Part shown: piece by piece, positions 9,769-17,901 of the stretch
Numbering within the stretch: the first letter of the stretch is position 1
Layout: each line of letters begins with the position of its first letter
NCBI GenBank assembly: GCA_964544635.1
Contig: CAZJCK010000015.1
Location: 1-54,132, forward strand
Length of the DNA stretch: 54,132 bases
Source: CAZJCK01 sp964544635
GTDB taxonomy: Bacteria > Zixibacteria > MSB-5A5 > GN15 > FEB-12
Direction of reading: 5' to 3'
Position numbers and translations under genes: made by a program
Notes under the pieces: generated by a model
What the model saw: only the letters and a program-made list of their open reading frames with translations
Database searches by the model: none
What the model was told of the DNA's origin: nothing

Positions 9769-10704
9769 ATGGAACGAACCTGTTTCACTATTCGTCGGTC
9801 AGGCCACGGGTTGGTAAGCCTGATCGTTGTGGCGGCGGTACTGATGCTGTCGTTTGCTGCTCCCCTGTCGGCACAGCAGCCGCAGGTCAGCCTTGAGTAC
9901 CTTGGCGGTGAATGGTTGCCCGATACGCTCTGCCCGCATCGACCGCTCACATTCGGCGTGCGCATCAGCAACCCGACAGCACACAGCATTACCTCGTTGT
10001 ATCTCGGCTTCGAAATTGCATCAACCGATGGCGCCACCTGGAGCGATGTCATCCCGGCCTGGGTTGATTCGAGCGGGATTATACCGCGATTCGACCTCAA
10101 TATCGGTATAGTCAAACGCGGATCCGGTTCGGCTGATACCGTCGGCTTCTACGGAAGCAGTTTTCTGGGCAGTGGCCTGCCGCCCGGGTTCGATACGATT
10201 GTGTTCACGATTACACTGGCCCCGGAAGTAGTGGGTTCGGGGCAGACACTCTGCCTTGATTCTGTCTTCGTGCCGCCGGCGGGACAGTGGGAAATGCAGT
10301 TGAGCGACGCCGGCAATCTGTCGCCTGACTGGACCGGCGGTGGCTGTTGGCCGGTGGTGGAAGAACCGGGACTCGACAGCGATGGCGACGGTGTGACCGA
10401 CGGCTGCGACAACTGTCCCGACACGCCCAACCCGGATCAGCGCGACAGTGACTTTGATCATGTCGGCGATGCCTGTGAAATCTGCTGTCTGGGCGAGTAT
10501 ACCGGCGATTTGAACTACGACGGATTTGACAGCCAGCCGATCGACCTGGCTTACATGGTCGACTACATGTTTGCCGGCGGCCCGACGCCTGTCTGCATGG
10601 AAGAGGGGGATGTCAATTGCGATGGCGAGTTTGATCCGTCCGACCTGGCGATAATAGTCGACTACCTCTTTGTCGGGGGTACGGCGCCATGTCCGTGTCC
10701 GTGA
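9769..10704 (+). CDS. Secreted protein with thrombospondin type 3 and dockerin-like repeats
   Basis: I place the start at ATG 9769, preceded by AAGGAG with six bases between; this gives a 311-residue protein with a signal peptide ending near PLSAQQ (~33-36). Residues ~37-200 form a beta-rich domain of unknown function (motif TFGVRISNPTAHS, WEMQL near its end). Residues ~200-240 carry a calcium-binding thrombospondin type 3 unit (DSDGDGVTDGCDNCPD). The C-terminus has two dockerin-like EF-hand-type segments: GDLNYDG followed by DLAYMVDYMFAGG, and GDVNCDG followed by DLAIIVDYLFVGG. Such tails occur at the end of many secreted proteins in Zixibacteria-like genomes and presumably mediate calcium-dependent attachment. 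The function of the N-terminal domain is not recognised. Confidence 0.85.
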   Translation: MERTCFTIRRSGHGLVSLIVVAAVLMLSFAAPLSAQQPQVSLEYLGGEWLPDTLCPHRPLTFGVRISNPTAHSITSLYLGFEIASTDGATWSDVIPAWVDSSGIIPRFDLNIGIVKRGSGSADTVGFYGSSFLGSGLPPGFDTIVFTITLAPEVVGSGQTLCLDSVFVPPAGQWEMQLSDAGNLSPDWTGGGCWPVVEEPGLDSDGDGVTDGCDNCPDTPNPDQRDSDFDHVGDACEICCLGEYTGDLNYDGFDSQPIDLAYMVDYMFAGGPTPVCMEEGDVNCDGEFDPSDLAIIVDYLFVGGTAPCPCP

Positions 10705-10730
10705 GTTGATCAGTAGTGTCATGAACAGAA

Positions 10731-10766
10731 AACGGGTCGGCGCCCTGCGGCACCGACCCGTTCTTT
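10731..10766. terminator. Bidirectional terminator between convergent genes
   Basis: ACGGGTCGG and CCGACCCGT form the stem with additional GCC/GGC pairs around a short loop. CTTTT follows on the plus strand and GTTTTC on the minus strand. It can terminate both the dockerin-protein transcript and the serine operon, whose serC gene ends at 10787. Confidence 0.85.
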
Positions 10767-10786
10767 TCATTCGAGTGCTCCTGCGC

Positions 10787-11875
10787 TTAGCTGTTCTTCT
10801 TACGGAACTCCGTCATGAAGTCGCCCAGGCGTTCGCAGCCCTCCAGCGGCATGGCGTTGTACATCGAGACCCGCACGCCACCGACCGAGCGGTGCCCCTT
10901 CAGGCCGACAAAACCGGCAGTTTTCGCCTCGGCGATGAACTGCTTCTCGAGATCCTCTGACGGCAGCCGGAAGGTGGCGTTCATCCAGCTGCGACTTTCC
11001 GGCCGGACGGTGCCGCGGTAGAAGTCGGGGTGCAGGTCGAGCATCTGGTAGATGCGTTCCTGTTTGGCGTTGTTGGTCTTCTCGATCTGCTTGAGGCCGC
11101 CCTGTTTCTTTATCCACTCGAAGACGAGCTTCATCACATAAATCGCGAATACCGGCGGTGTGTTGTACAGCGACTTCTTTTTGGCGTGGGTACGGTAATC
11201 GAGCATCGTCGGAGTGCCGTCGAGACACTTCTTCAACAGGCTGTCCTTCATCGCGACCAGCGTAACCCCGGCCGGGCCGATGTTTTTCTGCGCCCCGGCG
11301 TAGATCATATCAAAGTTGGTGAAGTCAATTTCCTTCGACATGATGTCGCTCGACATGTCGCAGATCAGCGGCAGGTCGTTGGTTACCGGGAATTCCTGGT
11401 ACTGGGTGCCGAAGATGGTGTTGTTCGAGGTGATGTGAAGGTAATGGCTGTCATTGGAGAATATGATGTCGTCGAGGCCGGGGATGTGATCGTAGTCGGA
11501 CTCTTTCGATGATGCCGCCAGGTGCACCTTGCCGAAGATGGCGGCCTCTTCGATCGCTTTGCTCGACCACGATCCGGTATCGACATAGGCGGCGGTGTTG
11601 CCGCGCGGCAGGAAATTCATCGGGATCATGGCGAACTGAGTGGAGGCGCCCCCCTGGATGAACATGATGTGGTAGCTGTCGTCGAGTCCCATCAACTCAC
11701 GCGCCAGGCTCATGGCCTGCTCGTTGATCTCGTCGTAGGCCGCCGAGCGGTGAGAACTCTCGATGATCGACATGCCGGTGCCGTGATAGTCCAGCAGTTC
11801 GTCCTGAACGATCTTCAGGACATCGAGCGGAAGAGTGGCCGGACCGGCGCTGAAATTAAAGACACGATGTGCCAT
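10787..11875 (-). CDS. serC: Phosphoserine aminotransferase
   Basis: This 362-residue PLP enzyme converts 3-phosphohydroxypyruvate and glutamate to 3-phosphoserine, the second step of serine synthesis, and can also act in pyridoxal phosphate synthesis. Recognisable segments are the N-terminal FNFSAGPATLP, the substrate-binding SHRSAAYDEI near 42, FIQGGASTQF near 75 and the PLP-lysine region YAGAQKNIGPAG near 195; the C-terminus has GHRSVGGVRVSMYNA. The length is normal for the family. It lies 17 bases after the dehydrogenase gene and forms the end of a three-gene operon, DUF1015-serA-serC. No phosphoserine phosphatase is in the window. Confidence 0.97.
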   Translation of the reverse strand: MAHRVFNFSAGPATLPLDVLKIVQDELLDYHGTGMSIIESSHRSAAYDEINEQAMSLARELMGLDDSYHIMFIQGGASTQFAMIPMNFLPRGNTAAYVDTGSWSSKAIEEAAIFGKVHLAASSKESDYDHIPGLDDIIFSNDSHYLHITSNNTIFGTQYQEFPVTNDLPLICDMSSDIMSKEIDFTNFDMIYAGAQKNIGPAGVTLVAMKDSLLKKCLDGTPTMLDYRTHAKKKSLYNTPPVFAIYVMKLVFEWIKKQGGLKQIEKTNNAKQERIYQMLDLHPDFYRGTVRPESRSWMNATFRLPSEDLEKQFIAEAKTAGFVGLKGHRSVGGVRVSMYNAMPLEGCERLGDFMTEFRKKNS

Positions 11876-11892
11876 AACGAACTCGCTTTACC

Positions 11893-12792
11893 TTAGGCAG
11901 TCTTGACGGTTTTCTGTTTGTCGGCGTATTCATCAATCAACCGTTCGATGATCTCACCGATGCGTAGCATGTTATCCTCGGTGGAGGCGCCGATATGCGG
12001 CAGCATCAGGGTATTGGGCGCCTTGAGGATGGGGGAGCTTTCATCGGGCGGATCGCTGTACCAGACATCGGTCGCATAGCCGCCCAGCTTGCCCGCCTCG
12101 AGCGCCGCGGCAACATCCTCTTCGATCACGCATTTGCCGCGACCGGTGTTGACGAGAATGGCGCCGTCCTTGAAGTGCTTCAAGGTCTCTTTGTTGATCA
12201 TGCCGCGGGTATCCTCGACCAGCGGAACATGGATAGAGATGAAATCGGACTGGCTCAAAACGTCGGTCAACTCGTTGTTAATCTCCGCGAAATCGGAGAA
12301 GAAGACATCCGGATGCCAGGCCAGGATGCGCATGCGAAATGCCCGGGCGCGCACGGCCAGGGCGGTGCCGATGCGACCCATGCCGAGAATACCGAGGGTC
12401 TTGCCCATCAGCTCGGTACGCTTCACTTCTTTTTTCAGCCATTTACCGTTCTTCATGCCCTCGTGCGCCGGCACGATCTGGTTGGCGGCCGCGATCATCA
12501 GGGTGAAGGCCAGTTCGGCGACGGCAGTCGTCGAGGCCTCGGCGGTGTTGTACACTGCGATCCCCTTCTTGCGCGCGTGTTCCAGATCGACATTGTCCAG
12601 CCCGACGCCGCCGCGAATGACCATGCGCAGGTTCGGGGCGCCGTCGATATATTCTTTGGTCACCTTGGTTTTGCTGCGTATCAGAACGATCTCGGCGTCG
12701 GCAACGCGGCTCTTGTCATCGGTCACCTCGCCGAAGCGCGACAGCATGTCGGGCAACGTCGGGTGGAAAGCATCGGATATCAGTATCAGCAT
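11893..12792 (-). CDS. serA: D-3-phosphoglycerate dehydrogenase, short form
   Basis: This 299-residue NAD-dependent D-2-hydroxyacid dehydrogenase should oxidise 3-phosphoglycerate to 3-phosphohydroxypyruvate, the first step of serine synthesis. The NAD motif GILGMGRIG lies near 135-143, the catalytic Arg is in LVNTGRGKCVIEE (~217), and the catalytic His is in LPHIGAST (~264). It stops right after the catalytic domain, so it lacks the C-terminal intervening and ACT domains that give serine feedback control in long SerA proteins. The serC neighbour makes phosphoglycerate the likely substrate; without that context another D-2-hydroxyacid would be equally possible. The ATG at 12792 is preceded by AAAGGA. 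Confidence 0.92.
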   Translation of the reverse strand: MLILISDAFHPTLPDMLSRFGEVTDDKSRVADAEIVLIRSKTKVTKEYIDGAPNLRMVIRGGVGLDNVDLEHARKKGIAVYNTAEASTTAVAELAFTLMIAAANQIVPAHEGMKNGKWLKKEVKRTELMGKTLGILGMGRIGTALAVRARAFRMRILAWHPDVFFSDFAEINNELTDVLSQSDFISIHVPLVEDTRGMINKETLKHFKDGAILVNTGRGKCVIEEDVAAALEAGKLGGYATDVWYSDPPDESSPILKAPNTLMLPHIGASTEDNMLRIGEIIERLIDEYADKQKTVKTA

Positions 12793-12815
12793 CGAACCAT
12801 CCTTTCGGTGTCGTT

Positions 12816-14060
12816 TTAGTCTTCCAGCAGGTTTACAACCATGCCGCTGCGTAACTTGGGTTCGAACCAGGTTGACTTGGGCGGCATCACCTCACCGGCG
12901 TCGGCGACCGCGAGTAACTGCTCGACAGTGACGGGCGCCAGCGAAACGGCCAGGGCATACTGTTTCGAATCGACCAGTTTCTCCAGCTCGGCGGTACCAC
13001 GGATGCCGCCGACAAAGTCGATCCGGTCATCGGTGCGTATATCTTCAAGCCCCAGGATGGGGGTCAACAGGTTGACGGTCAGGACCTCGGCGTCGATCGA
13101 ATGCGCCGGGTGTCCGGCATCAAACGTCCCTGGCTTGGCGGTCATCAGGTACCAGTTTCCGCCGACATAGAGGCCGTACTCATGCTGTGCTTTCGGCGCG
13201 ATGGCGTCGTTTGCTTTGGCCACCTCGAAGTTTTCGCCGATCATCTCAAGCAGCCGGTCGGTCGACAGCCCGTTGGTATCTTTCACCACCCGGTTGTACG
13301 GCAGGATGCGCAACTGGTCATGGGGAAAGAGCACGTTCAAGAAGTAATTGTAATGTTCGTCGCCGGTATGGTCAGGGTTGTCGTTCATCAGGCGGCGGCG
13401 CACTTCCGAGGCCGATTGCGACCGATGGTGACCGTCGGCAATGTAGATCGCATCGAGGGCGCCAAACAGCTCGATCAGTTCCGATATCGCCGCCTGATCG
13501 TCGAGCACCCACAACTCGTGCGTGACCTCGTCGTCGGCGGTGAACTTCACGGTCGCCTCTCCCCGGCCCAGGGTGGTGAATTCGGCGGTGATGGCATCGG
13601 TGGTGCGGAAGGTCGAAAAGACCGGTCCGACCTGCGCCTTCAGTGTCAGGATGTGGGTGGCGCGGTCGTTGACTTTCTTCGGGCGGGTGTGCTCGTGCTT
13701 CTTGATCTTGCCGGCATCGTATTCGTCAACCGAACTGAGGCAGACCAGTCCGGTCTGGCTCTGGCCTTTCCAGGTCAGGCGGTAGAGATACAGGGCTGGT
13801 GAACCGTCGCGAACCATGATACCGTCGTTGATCAAACGCAGCAAATTCTCGCGGCCGCGCTGGTAGATTTCGTTCGAGTAAACGTCGGCGTCGGCGGGGA
13901 AATCGACCTCCGACTTGTTGACGCGGAGGAACGAGTCCGGGTTGTCGCGCACCAGCTCCCGGGCTTCGTCGCTGGTTAACACATCGTACGGCGGCGCGGC
14001 CACCTGTTTGGCGCGGTCTGGTTTGGGACGAAGTCCCCGGAACGGTCGAATGACGGCCAT
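12816..14060 (-). CDS. DUF1015 family protein
   Basis: This 414-residue soluble protein belongs to the DUF1015 family. Recognisable family segments are the N-terminal PFRGLRPKPDRAKQVAAPPYDVL, split here as PFRGLRP and AAPPYDV, the RVNKSEVDF segment near 47-55, the IYADGHHR-like segment (YIADGHHRSQSA) near 215, and ILPYNRVV near 255. The family's reaction is not established to my knowledge, but the HH-containing motif suggests a catalytic or metal site. It is the first gene of a tight operon with serA and serC (gaps of 23 and 17 bases), a neighbourhood known in many bacteria, so a role linked to serine or phosphoserine metabolism is a fair inference. The ATG at 14060 has GGGAG six bases upstream. 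Confidence 0.9.
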   Translation of the reverse strand: MAVIRPFRGLRPKPDRAKQVAAPPYDVLTSDEARELVRDNPDSFLRVNKSEVDFPADADVYSNEIYQRGRENLLRLINDGIMVRDGSPALYLYRLTWKGQSQTGLVCLSSVDEYDAGKIKKHEHTRPKKVNDRATHILTLKAQVGPVFSTFRTTDAITAEFTTLGRGEATVKFTADDEVTHELWVLDDQAAISELIELFGALDAIYIADGHHRSQSASEVRRRLMNDNPDHTGDEHYNYFLNVLFPHDQLRILPYNRVVKDTNGLSTDRLLEMIGENFEVAKANDAIAPKAQHEYGLYVGGNWYLMTAKPGTFDAGHPAHSIDAEVLTVNLLTPILGLEDIRTDDRIDFVGGIRGTAELEKLVDSKQYALAVSLAPVTVEQLLAVADAGEVMPPKSTWFEPKLRSGMVVNLLED

Positions 14061-14180
14061 GTGTGTCTCCCACTCGAGGTCAATATGTGAACCGATTCAC
14101 AACCGGTTATTATAGCATGTAGACAATCTAACGCAAGGGGGATTCGGCCTCAACCGATTTCCAAACAGTTTGTGGCGGGG

Positions 14181-14216
14181 AAAAAGAAACGGCCGACGCA
14201 CCAGGCGCCGGCCGTT
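14181..14216 (-). terminator. Terminator of the SWIB protein gene
   Basis: On the minus strand ACGGCCGGCGC and GCGTCGGCCGT pair with one mismatch around a short loop and are followed by TTCTTTTTC. It lies 25 bases past the stop codon of the SWIB-domain gene. Confidence 0.85.
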
Positions 14217-14240
14217 GTATCGGTCAGAAACAAACAGTCT

Positions 14241-14795
14241 CTATTTCATGTGCTTGCTGACCAGCTTGGTCATTTCAAACATCGAGACCTTCTTCTTGCC
14301 GCCGAACACCTTCTTGAGTTTGTCGTCGGCATTGATCATCCGCTTGTTCTGCTGGTCCTGCAGGCCGTTTTTCTTGATGTAGTCCCAGATCTTCTTGGTG
14401 ACCTGGGTGCGCGGCATTGACTTCTTACCGACTACATCCTGCAGATCGTCCGACAGGTCCATCGGGCGCATGAACGCCGGGTTCGGTTTCCGCTTCGTCT
14501 TGGTCTTCTTGGCGGCTTTCTTCCGGGTCGAGGCTTTCTTGCGCGGCGCAGCCTTGCGGGCGGTTTTCTTGCGAGTTGTCTTCTTCGCAGCTTTCTTGGT
14601 TGTCTTCTTGGCTGCTTTCTTGCGAGTAGTCTTCTTGGCAGCCTTCTTGGTTGTTTTCTTCTTGGCAGCCTTCTTGGTCGTCTTCTTCTTGGCTGCCTTC
14701 TTGGTTGTCTTCTTGGCGGCTTTCTTGCGGGTCGTCTTCTTCGCCGCCTTCTTGGCTGTTTTCTTACGAGCCGTCTTCTTGCGAGCTACTGCCAT
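14241..14795 (-). CDS. H1-like lysine-rich protein with C-terminal SWIB domain
   Basis: This 184-residue DNA-binding protein joins two parts. Residues ~5-95 are an almost pure Lys/Ala/Thr/Arg tail made of degenerate AAKKTTKK and AAKKTTRKK units, like the C-terminal tail of eukaryotic linker histone H1 and of chlamydial and bordetellal Hc proteins. Residues ~108-182 form a SWIB/MDM2-type domain, with MRPMDLSDDLQDVVG, TKKIWDYIKKNGLQD, NKRMINADDKLKKVFG and MFEMTKLVSKHM as landmarks. Bacterial SWIB proteins, best known in chlamydiae, are thought to act in chromosome organisation, but their function is poorly tested. A monocistronic gene is likely: a terminator follows, and upstream lies AGGAGC at a good distance from ATG 14795. 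Confidence 0.9.
   Translation of the reverse strand: MAVARKKTARKKTAKKAAKKTTRKKAAKKTTKKAAKKKTTKKAAKKKTTKKAAKKTTRKKAAKKTTKKAAKKTTRKKTARKAAPRKKASTRKKAAKKTKTKRKPNPAFMRPMDLSDDLQDVVGKKSMPRTQVTKKIWDYIKKNGLQDQQNKRMINADDKLKKVFGGKKKVSMFEMTKLVSKHMK
14510..14780 (-). repeat. Degenerate tandem repeat encoding AAKKTTKK units
   Basis: The DNA for the lysine-rich tail repeats short blocks such as CTTCTTGGCAGCCTTCTTGG with small variations. It is in frame throughout, which argues for selection on the encoded charge pattern. Such tracts expand and contract easily, so unit number is likely to vary between strains. Confidence 0.8.
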
Positions 14796-14830
14796 TGCTG
14801 TGCTCCTTTAGCGTTGCGGTTTCGGTTCTT

Positions 14831-14859
14831 TAGCATTTGCATTGTTTATCCGTTGTCAA
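14831..14859 (-). promoter_or_regulatory. Possible promoter of the SWIB protein gene
   Basis: On the minus strand TTGACA (14859-14854) is followed after 17 bases by ATGCTA (14836-14831). The -35 box is perfect but the -10 match is poor. The rest of the 14796-15004 gap is A/T-rich, with an eight-base A tract (T on the minus strand) at 14942-14949 that could help end the metallophosphoesterase transcript. Confidence 0.3.
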
Positions 14860-15004
14860 TGATTCCTCGCGCACTCCACCGGGTACAAGCAAAAAATATT
14901 CTCATTCTAAATTTGTTTGCAAGGAAAAACTCCCTCTAAAGAAAAAAAAGATCAGACGTTGTCAGAGGGGAAATGGGGAAATCGGGTCGCGCTACCGAGC
15001 AGAA

Positions 15005-16198
15005 TCAGGCGCGACGCAGTTCAATGACGGGTGCTTCAGGGGGGCAACCCAGTCGGAAAGGGAACCAGTGACCGGCGCCGCTGGAGGTGTACAACTGGCT
15101 TTTCCCCCGGGCGTACGGTCCCCAGAGGTAGCGATGGGGCCACATCGGTTCGAACACCGACCGTCCCAGCACACCCATCTGTCCCCCGTGAGTATGACCG
15201 GCGAGGGTCAGGTCGACACCCGCCTCGGCGGCAGCATCGAGGGCGTCGGGGCGATGGCTCATCACTATGGAGAAGGCGTCGCCGGTATGATTCTGCATCG
15301 CCCGGTCGACGGCGGCGCGGAAGAAGTTGACGTCGATCTCGCGCATGCGACGGGGATCGTCGATCGCCCCCAGGTAAACATCACCGCGCCCGGTGGGGAG
15401 CATCAGGCCGGTATCGACCAGCAGTGGCACCGGTGTCGTGTCGGCGATGCGGCGTACTTGCTGGACGCCCCGGAAGTATTCATGGTTGCCCAGCGATGCG
15501 TACGCACCCAGCGGGGCGCCGAGCTGGTCGGTCAGCTTGAGAGCATCGCCAAGCATCGAGAGATCGTCGGCGATGTCGCCGGTGATAACCACCAGGTCGG
15601 GAGTAAACTTTTCGGCGGCGAGGAGTATTTCCTCGAGGTCGGGAAGCTTGATGTAGTGCCGCAGGTGCAGGTCGGAGATGTGCAGGATGCGCAGTCCGTC
15701 CAGTGCGGGTGGCAGATTTTCGAACGTCATGGGACGGCGATAGACCAGCGCCGACCCCATCGAACGGCCGACACCGGACACACCAAGGGTCAGGGTTGCC
15801 AGCGGTAGCGCCGCCGCCGCCGCTTTGAGCAGGACACGGCGCCGGGAGTCGAAGGTGCCCGCATTGTCGTCGGTGCGACGTTTTGCGCGGCGATCAATGA
15901 AACGATTGATCCATGCCAGCAGACCGCTGAACGGCAGTGACAGCATGAGACAGACCTCGAGAACGAAGGCGATGACCGCCGCCACCGCGCCCGGGTAAAC
16001 CAGCCAGTAGATCGAGTTGTATTCGCCGACGAGCCACAGGCCGACACCGGCCACACCGATAAGCGGCAGGCCGATCGCCGACCAGCGTATCCAACGCAGC
16101 TGCCACCAGTCCTTGTGCAGCAGGCGCAGCAGGACAACCTCGATGAGGCCGAATATCAGTACGATGGAACTGGAAAACAGAAATATGGTGGTGCGCAT
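15005..16198 (-). CDS. Membrane-anchored metallophosphoesterase (YkuE/YaeI-like)
   Basis: This 397-residue protein has an N-terminal membrane part with three to four hydrophobic segments (about 5-25, 37-57, 65-90). A linker carries the twin-arginine-like RRRVLLKAAAAALPLATL (~120-137), followed by a calcineurin-like phosphoesterase domain. All metal-ligand blocks of the fold are present: ISDLHLRH (~175), GDIADD (~205), GNHEY (~238), MSHRPD (~317) and GHTHGGQMG (~333). Relatives hydrolyse phosphodiester or phosphomonoester bonds at the outer face of the cytoplasmic membrane, including lipid-linked phosphates, but the substrate here is unknown. The gene lies 93 bases after trkH on the same strand and may be transcribed separately. 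Confidence 0.9.
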   Translation of the reverse strand: MRTTIFLFSSSIVLIFGLIEVVLLRLLHKDWWQLRWIRWSAIGLPLIGVAGVGLWLVGEYNSIYWLVYPGAVAAVIAFVLEVCLMLSLPFSGLLAWINRFIDRRAKRRTDDNAGTFDSRRRVLLKAAAAALPLATLTLGVSGVGRSMGSALVYRRPMTFENLPPALDGLRILHISDLHLRHYIKLPDLEEILLAAEKFTPDLVVITGDIADDLSMLGDALKLTDQLGAPLGAYASLGNHEYFRGVQQVRRIADTTPVPLLVDTGLMLPTGRGDVYLGAIDDPRRMREIDVNFFRAAVDRAMQNHTGDAFSIVMSHRPDALDAAAEAGVDLTLAGHTHGGQMGVLGRSVFEPMWPHRYLWGPYARGKSQLYTSSGAGHWFPFRLGCPPEAPVIELRRA

Positions 16199-16279
16199 GT
16201 CGAGGCCGTCAAATCATCACGTTATGAATTTGCATGTCACGGTTATACGTCCGTTAAGGACACGGGCTCCCGAAAAGTT

Positions 16280-16293
16280 CCCCCGCCGGGGCT
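16280..16293 (-). terminator. Weak hairpin after trkH
   Basis: On the minus strand, directly after the trkH stop codon, CCCC and GGGG pair around a three-base loop and are followed by GAACTTTT. The stem is short, so this is at most a partial terminator between trkH and the phosphoesterase gene. Confidence 0.35.
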
Positions 16294-17896
16294 ACTTTCG
16301 CCAGACCGACGGGCGGAGGACGATCAGGACAGTGAATATTTCCAGACGCCCCAGCAACATGGAAAAGACCAGAATCCATTTCCCCGGTATCGGGATCCAG
16401 CCGTAATTCTCCACCGGCCCGACACCGGCCAGCCCGGGGCCGATGTTCCCGATGGTTGCGATCGAGCAGGCGACGGCAGTGGTGAGGTCAGGAACGAACA
16501 TGGTCATGAGGGCAGCGACCAGCACGAACAGGCCGACAAACAGTACCACAAACGAGACGATATTGAGTACCAGCTGCTCTTCGATTACCTGTTTGCCGAC
16601 CTTTATCGGCGCCACCAGCCGCGGCTGCGTCAGCTTGACCAGTACATTACGTGCGAATTTGCTGACGATCATTATTCGAATCATCTTCATGCCGCCGCCG
16701 GTCGAACCGGCGCAGCCGCCGAAGAACATCAGGAGTATCAGCAAAAAGCGCAGAACATTCGGCCAGATATCGAAATCGGCGGTGACGAAACCGGTGGTGG
16801 TGACAATCGCAACGGTTTGAAACGACGCCTCCTTGAAGGCGCCGTAGAAGCTCTCGGTTTTGCCGGTGTGCTCGCGATAGTGTTCGGCGAACTCCTCGGC
16901 AGTCGGTTCCCCGTAGCGATACGACGTCGCGGCATCAGTCTCCGTCGCCGGGCCGTACGACCACAAGGTGAGGGTGGCAACAACGACGGTGGCGACGATC
17001 ACCCCGGCATAGAAACGAAACTCGCGGTTGGAGGTCATGGTCCGAAAATCGCCCCGCAGCAGACGGAAGTGCAACAGGAAGTTAATGCCGGCGAGAAACA
17101 TGAAGATGGTGATGACCCAGTGTATGAAGTCGCTGTCGAAGGCGGCGATCGAGGCGTTCTTCGTCGAAAAGCCGCCGGTCGCCATGGTGGCCATGGTGTG
17201 GCAGACGGCATCGAAGAGGTTCATACCGCCCACCATCAGTAGCACTACCTCGGCGGCCGACAAGACGGCATAGACACCCCAGAGAATCGAGGCGGTCTGC
17301 GCCAGGCGCGGTTGCAGGCGGTCCTTGGTTGGGCCGGGGACTTCCCCCCGGAACATCTGGTACCCCGATACGCCGAGCGACGGGAAGATGACGATGGCCA
17401 GGGTGATGATCCCCATACCGCCAAGCCAGTGCGTGAGGGCGCGCAACAGAAGCAAAGAGCGGGGGAGCGCCTCGATATCCGTGAGAATAGTGGCGCCGGT
17501 AGTGGTGAAACCGGACATGATCTCGAAGTAGGCGTTGGTTGTCGCCAGCCACCAGTGCTGGTCGAGAGCCCAGCTGAAGTACAGGATCAACGGAATACTG
17601 CCGACCAGCGACAGCATAACCCAACTCAGTGTCACGATTGCATACCCCTCGCGAATCCCCTGTCCGTCCCGCCCGGAGCGACCGATGTAGGCGAGCAGGC
17701 TGCCGAACAACAGCGAGGCGACGATTCCGGCGGCGAGTCCGACGATGTCCGGCTGGAGGATGAGGCTTTTGAATGTCAGGAATCGCCCCGGGTGCAGAAT
17801 GTGATCGTAGATCCCCAGGGCCAGCGGGGCCAGGAGCGCCAGGCCCAGGACCTGCAGCAGTTTGCCGATGGCGTATCCGACGGCAGTCTTGCGCAT
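16292..17896 (-). CDS. trkH: Trk potassium uptake channel subunit
   Basis: This 534-residue membrane protein is the ion-conducting subunit of a Trk/Ktr-type potassium uptake system. It has four M1-P-M2 repeats. Pore-loop signatures are visible as SGFTTTGATIL (~128-138), MATGGFSTKN (~235-244), VTTTGFVTADF (~365-375) and the last loop at SIATIGNIGPGLAGVG (~480-495). The third-repeat region also contains GGCAGSTGGGMKMIRI, conserved in TrkH. The gene begins five bases after trkA, so the channel and its nucleotide-binding regulator are made together. The length is slightly above the usual ~480 residues because of an insertion of about 50 residues around 305-350. Confidence 0.95.
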   Translation of the reverse strand: MRKTAVGYAIGKLLQVLGLALLAPLALGIYDHILHPGRFLTFKSLILQPDIVGLAAGIVASLLFGSLLAYIGRSGRDGQGIREGYAIVTLSWVMLSLVGSIPLILYFSWALDQHWWLATTNAYFEIMSGFTTTGATILTDIEALPRSLLLLRALTHWLGGMGIITLAIVIFPSLGVSGYQMFRGEVPGPTKDRLQPRLAQTASILWGVYAVLSAAEVVLLMVGGMNLFDAVCHTMATMATGGFSTKNASIAAFDSDFIHWVITIFMFLAGINFLLHFRLLRGDFRTMTSNREFRFYAGVIVATVVVATLTLWSYGPATETDAATSYRYGEPTAEEFAEHYREHTGKTESFYGAFKEASFQTVAIVTTTGFVTADFDIWPNVLRFLLILLMFFGGCAGSTGGGMKMIRIMIVSKFARNVLVKLTQPRLVAPIKVGKQVIEEQLVLNIVSFVVLFVGLFVLVAALMTMFVPDLTTAVACSIATIGNIGPGLAGVGPVENYGWIPIPGKWILVFSMLLGRLEIFTVLIVLRPSVWRK

Positions 17897-17901
17897 AGAA
17901 C

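Noticed and set aside
14510..14780. Lysine-rich repeat as a possible sequencing or assembly artefact
   Set aside because: Units vary in sequence and remain in frame, and the SWIB domain follows without a break.
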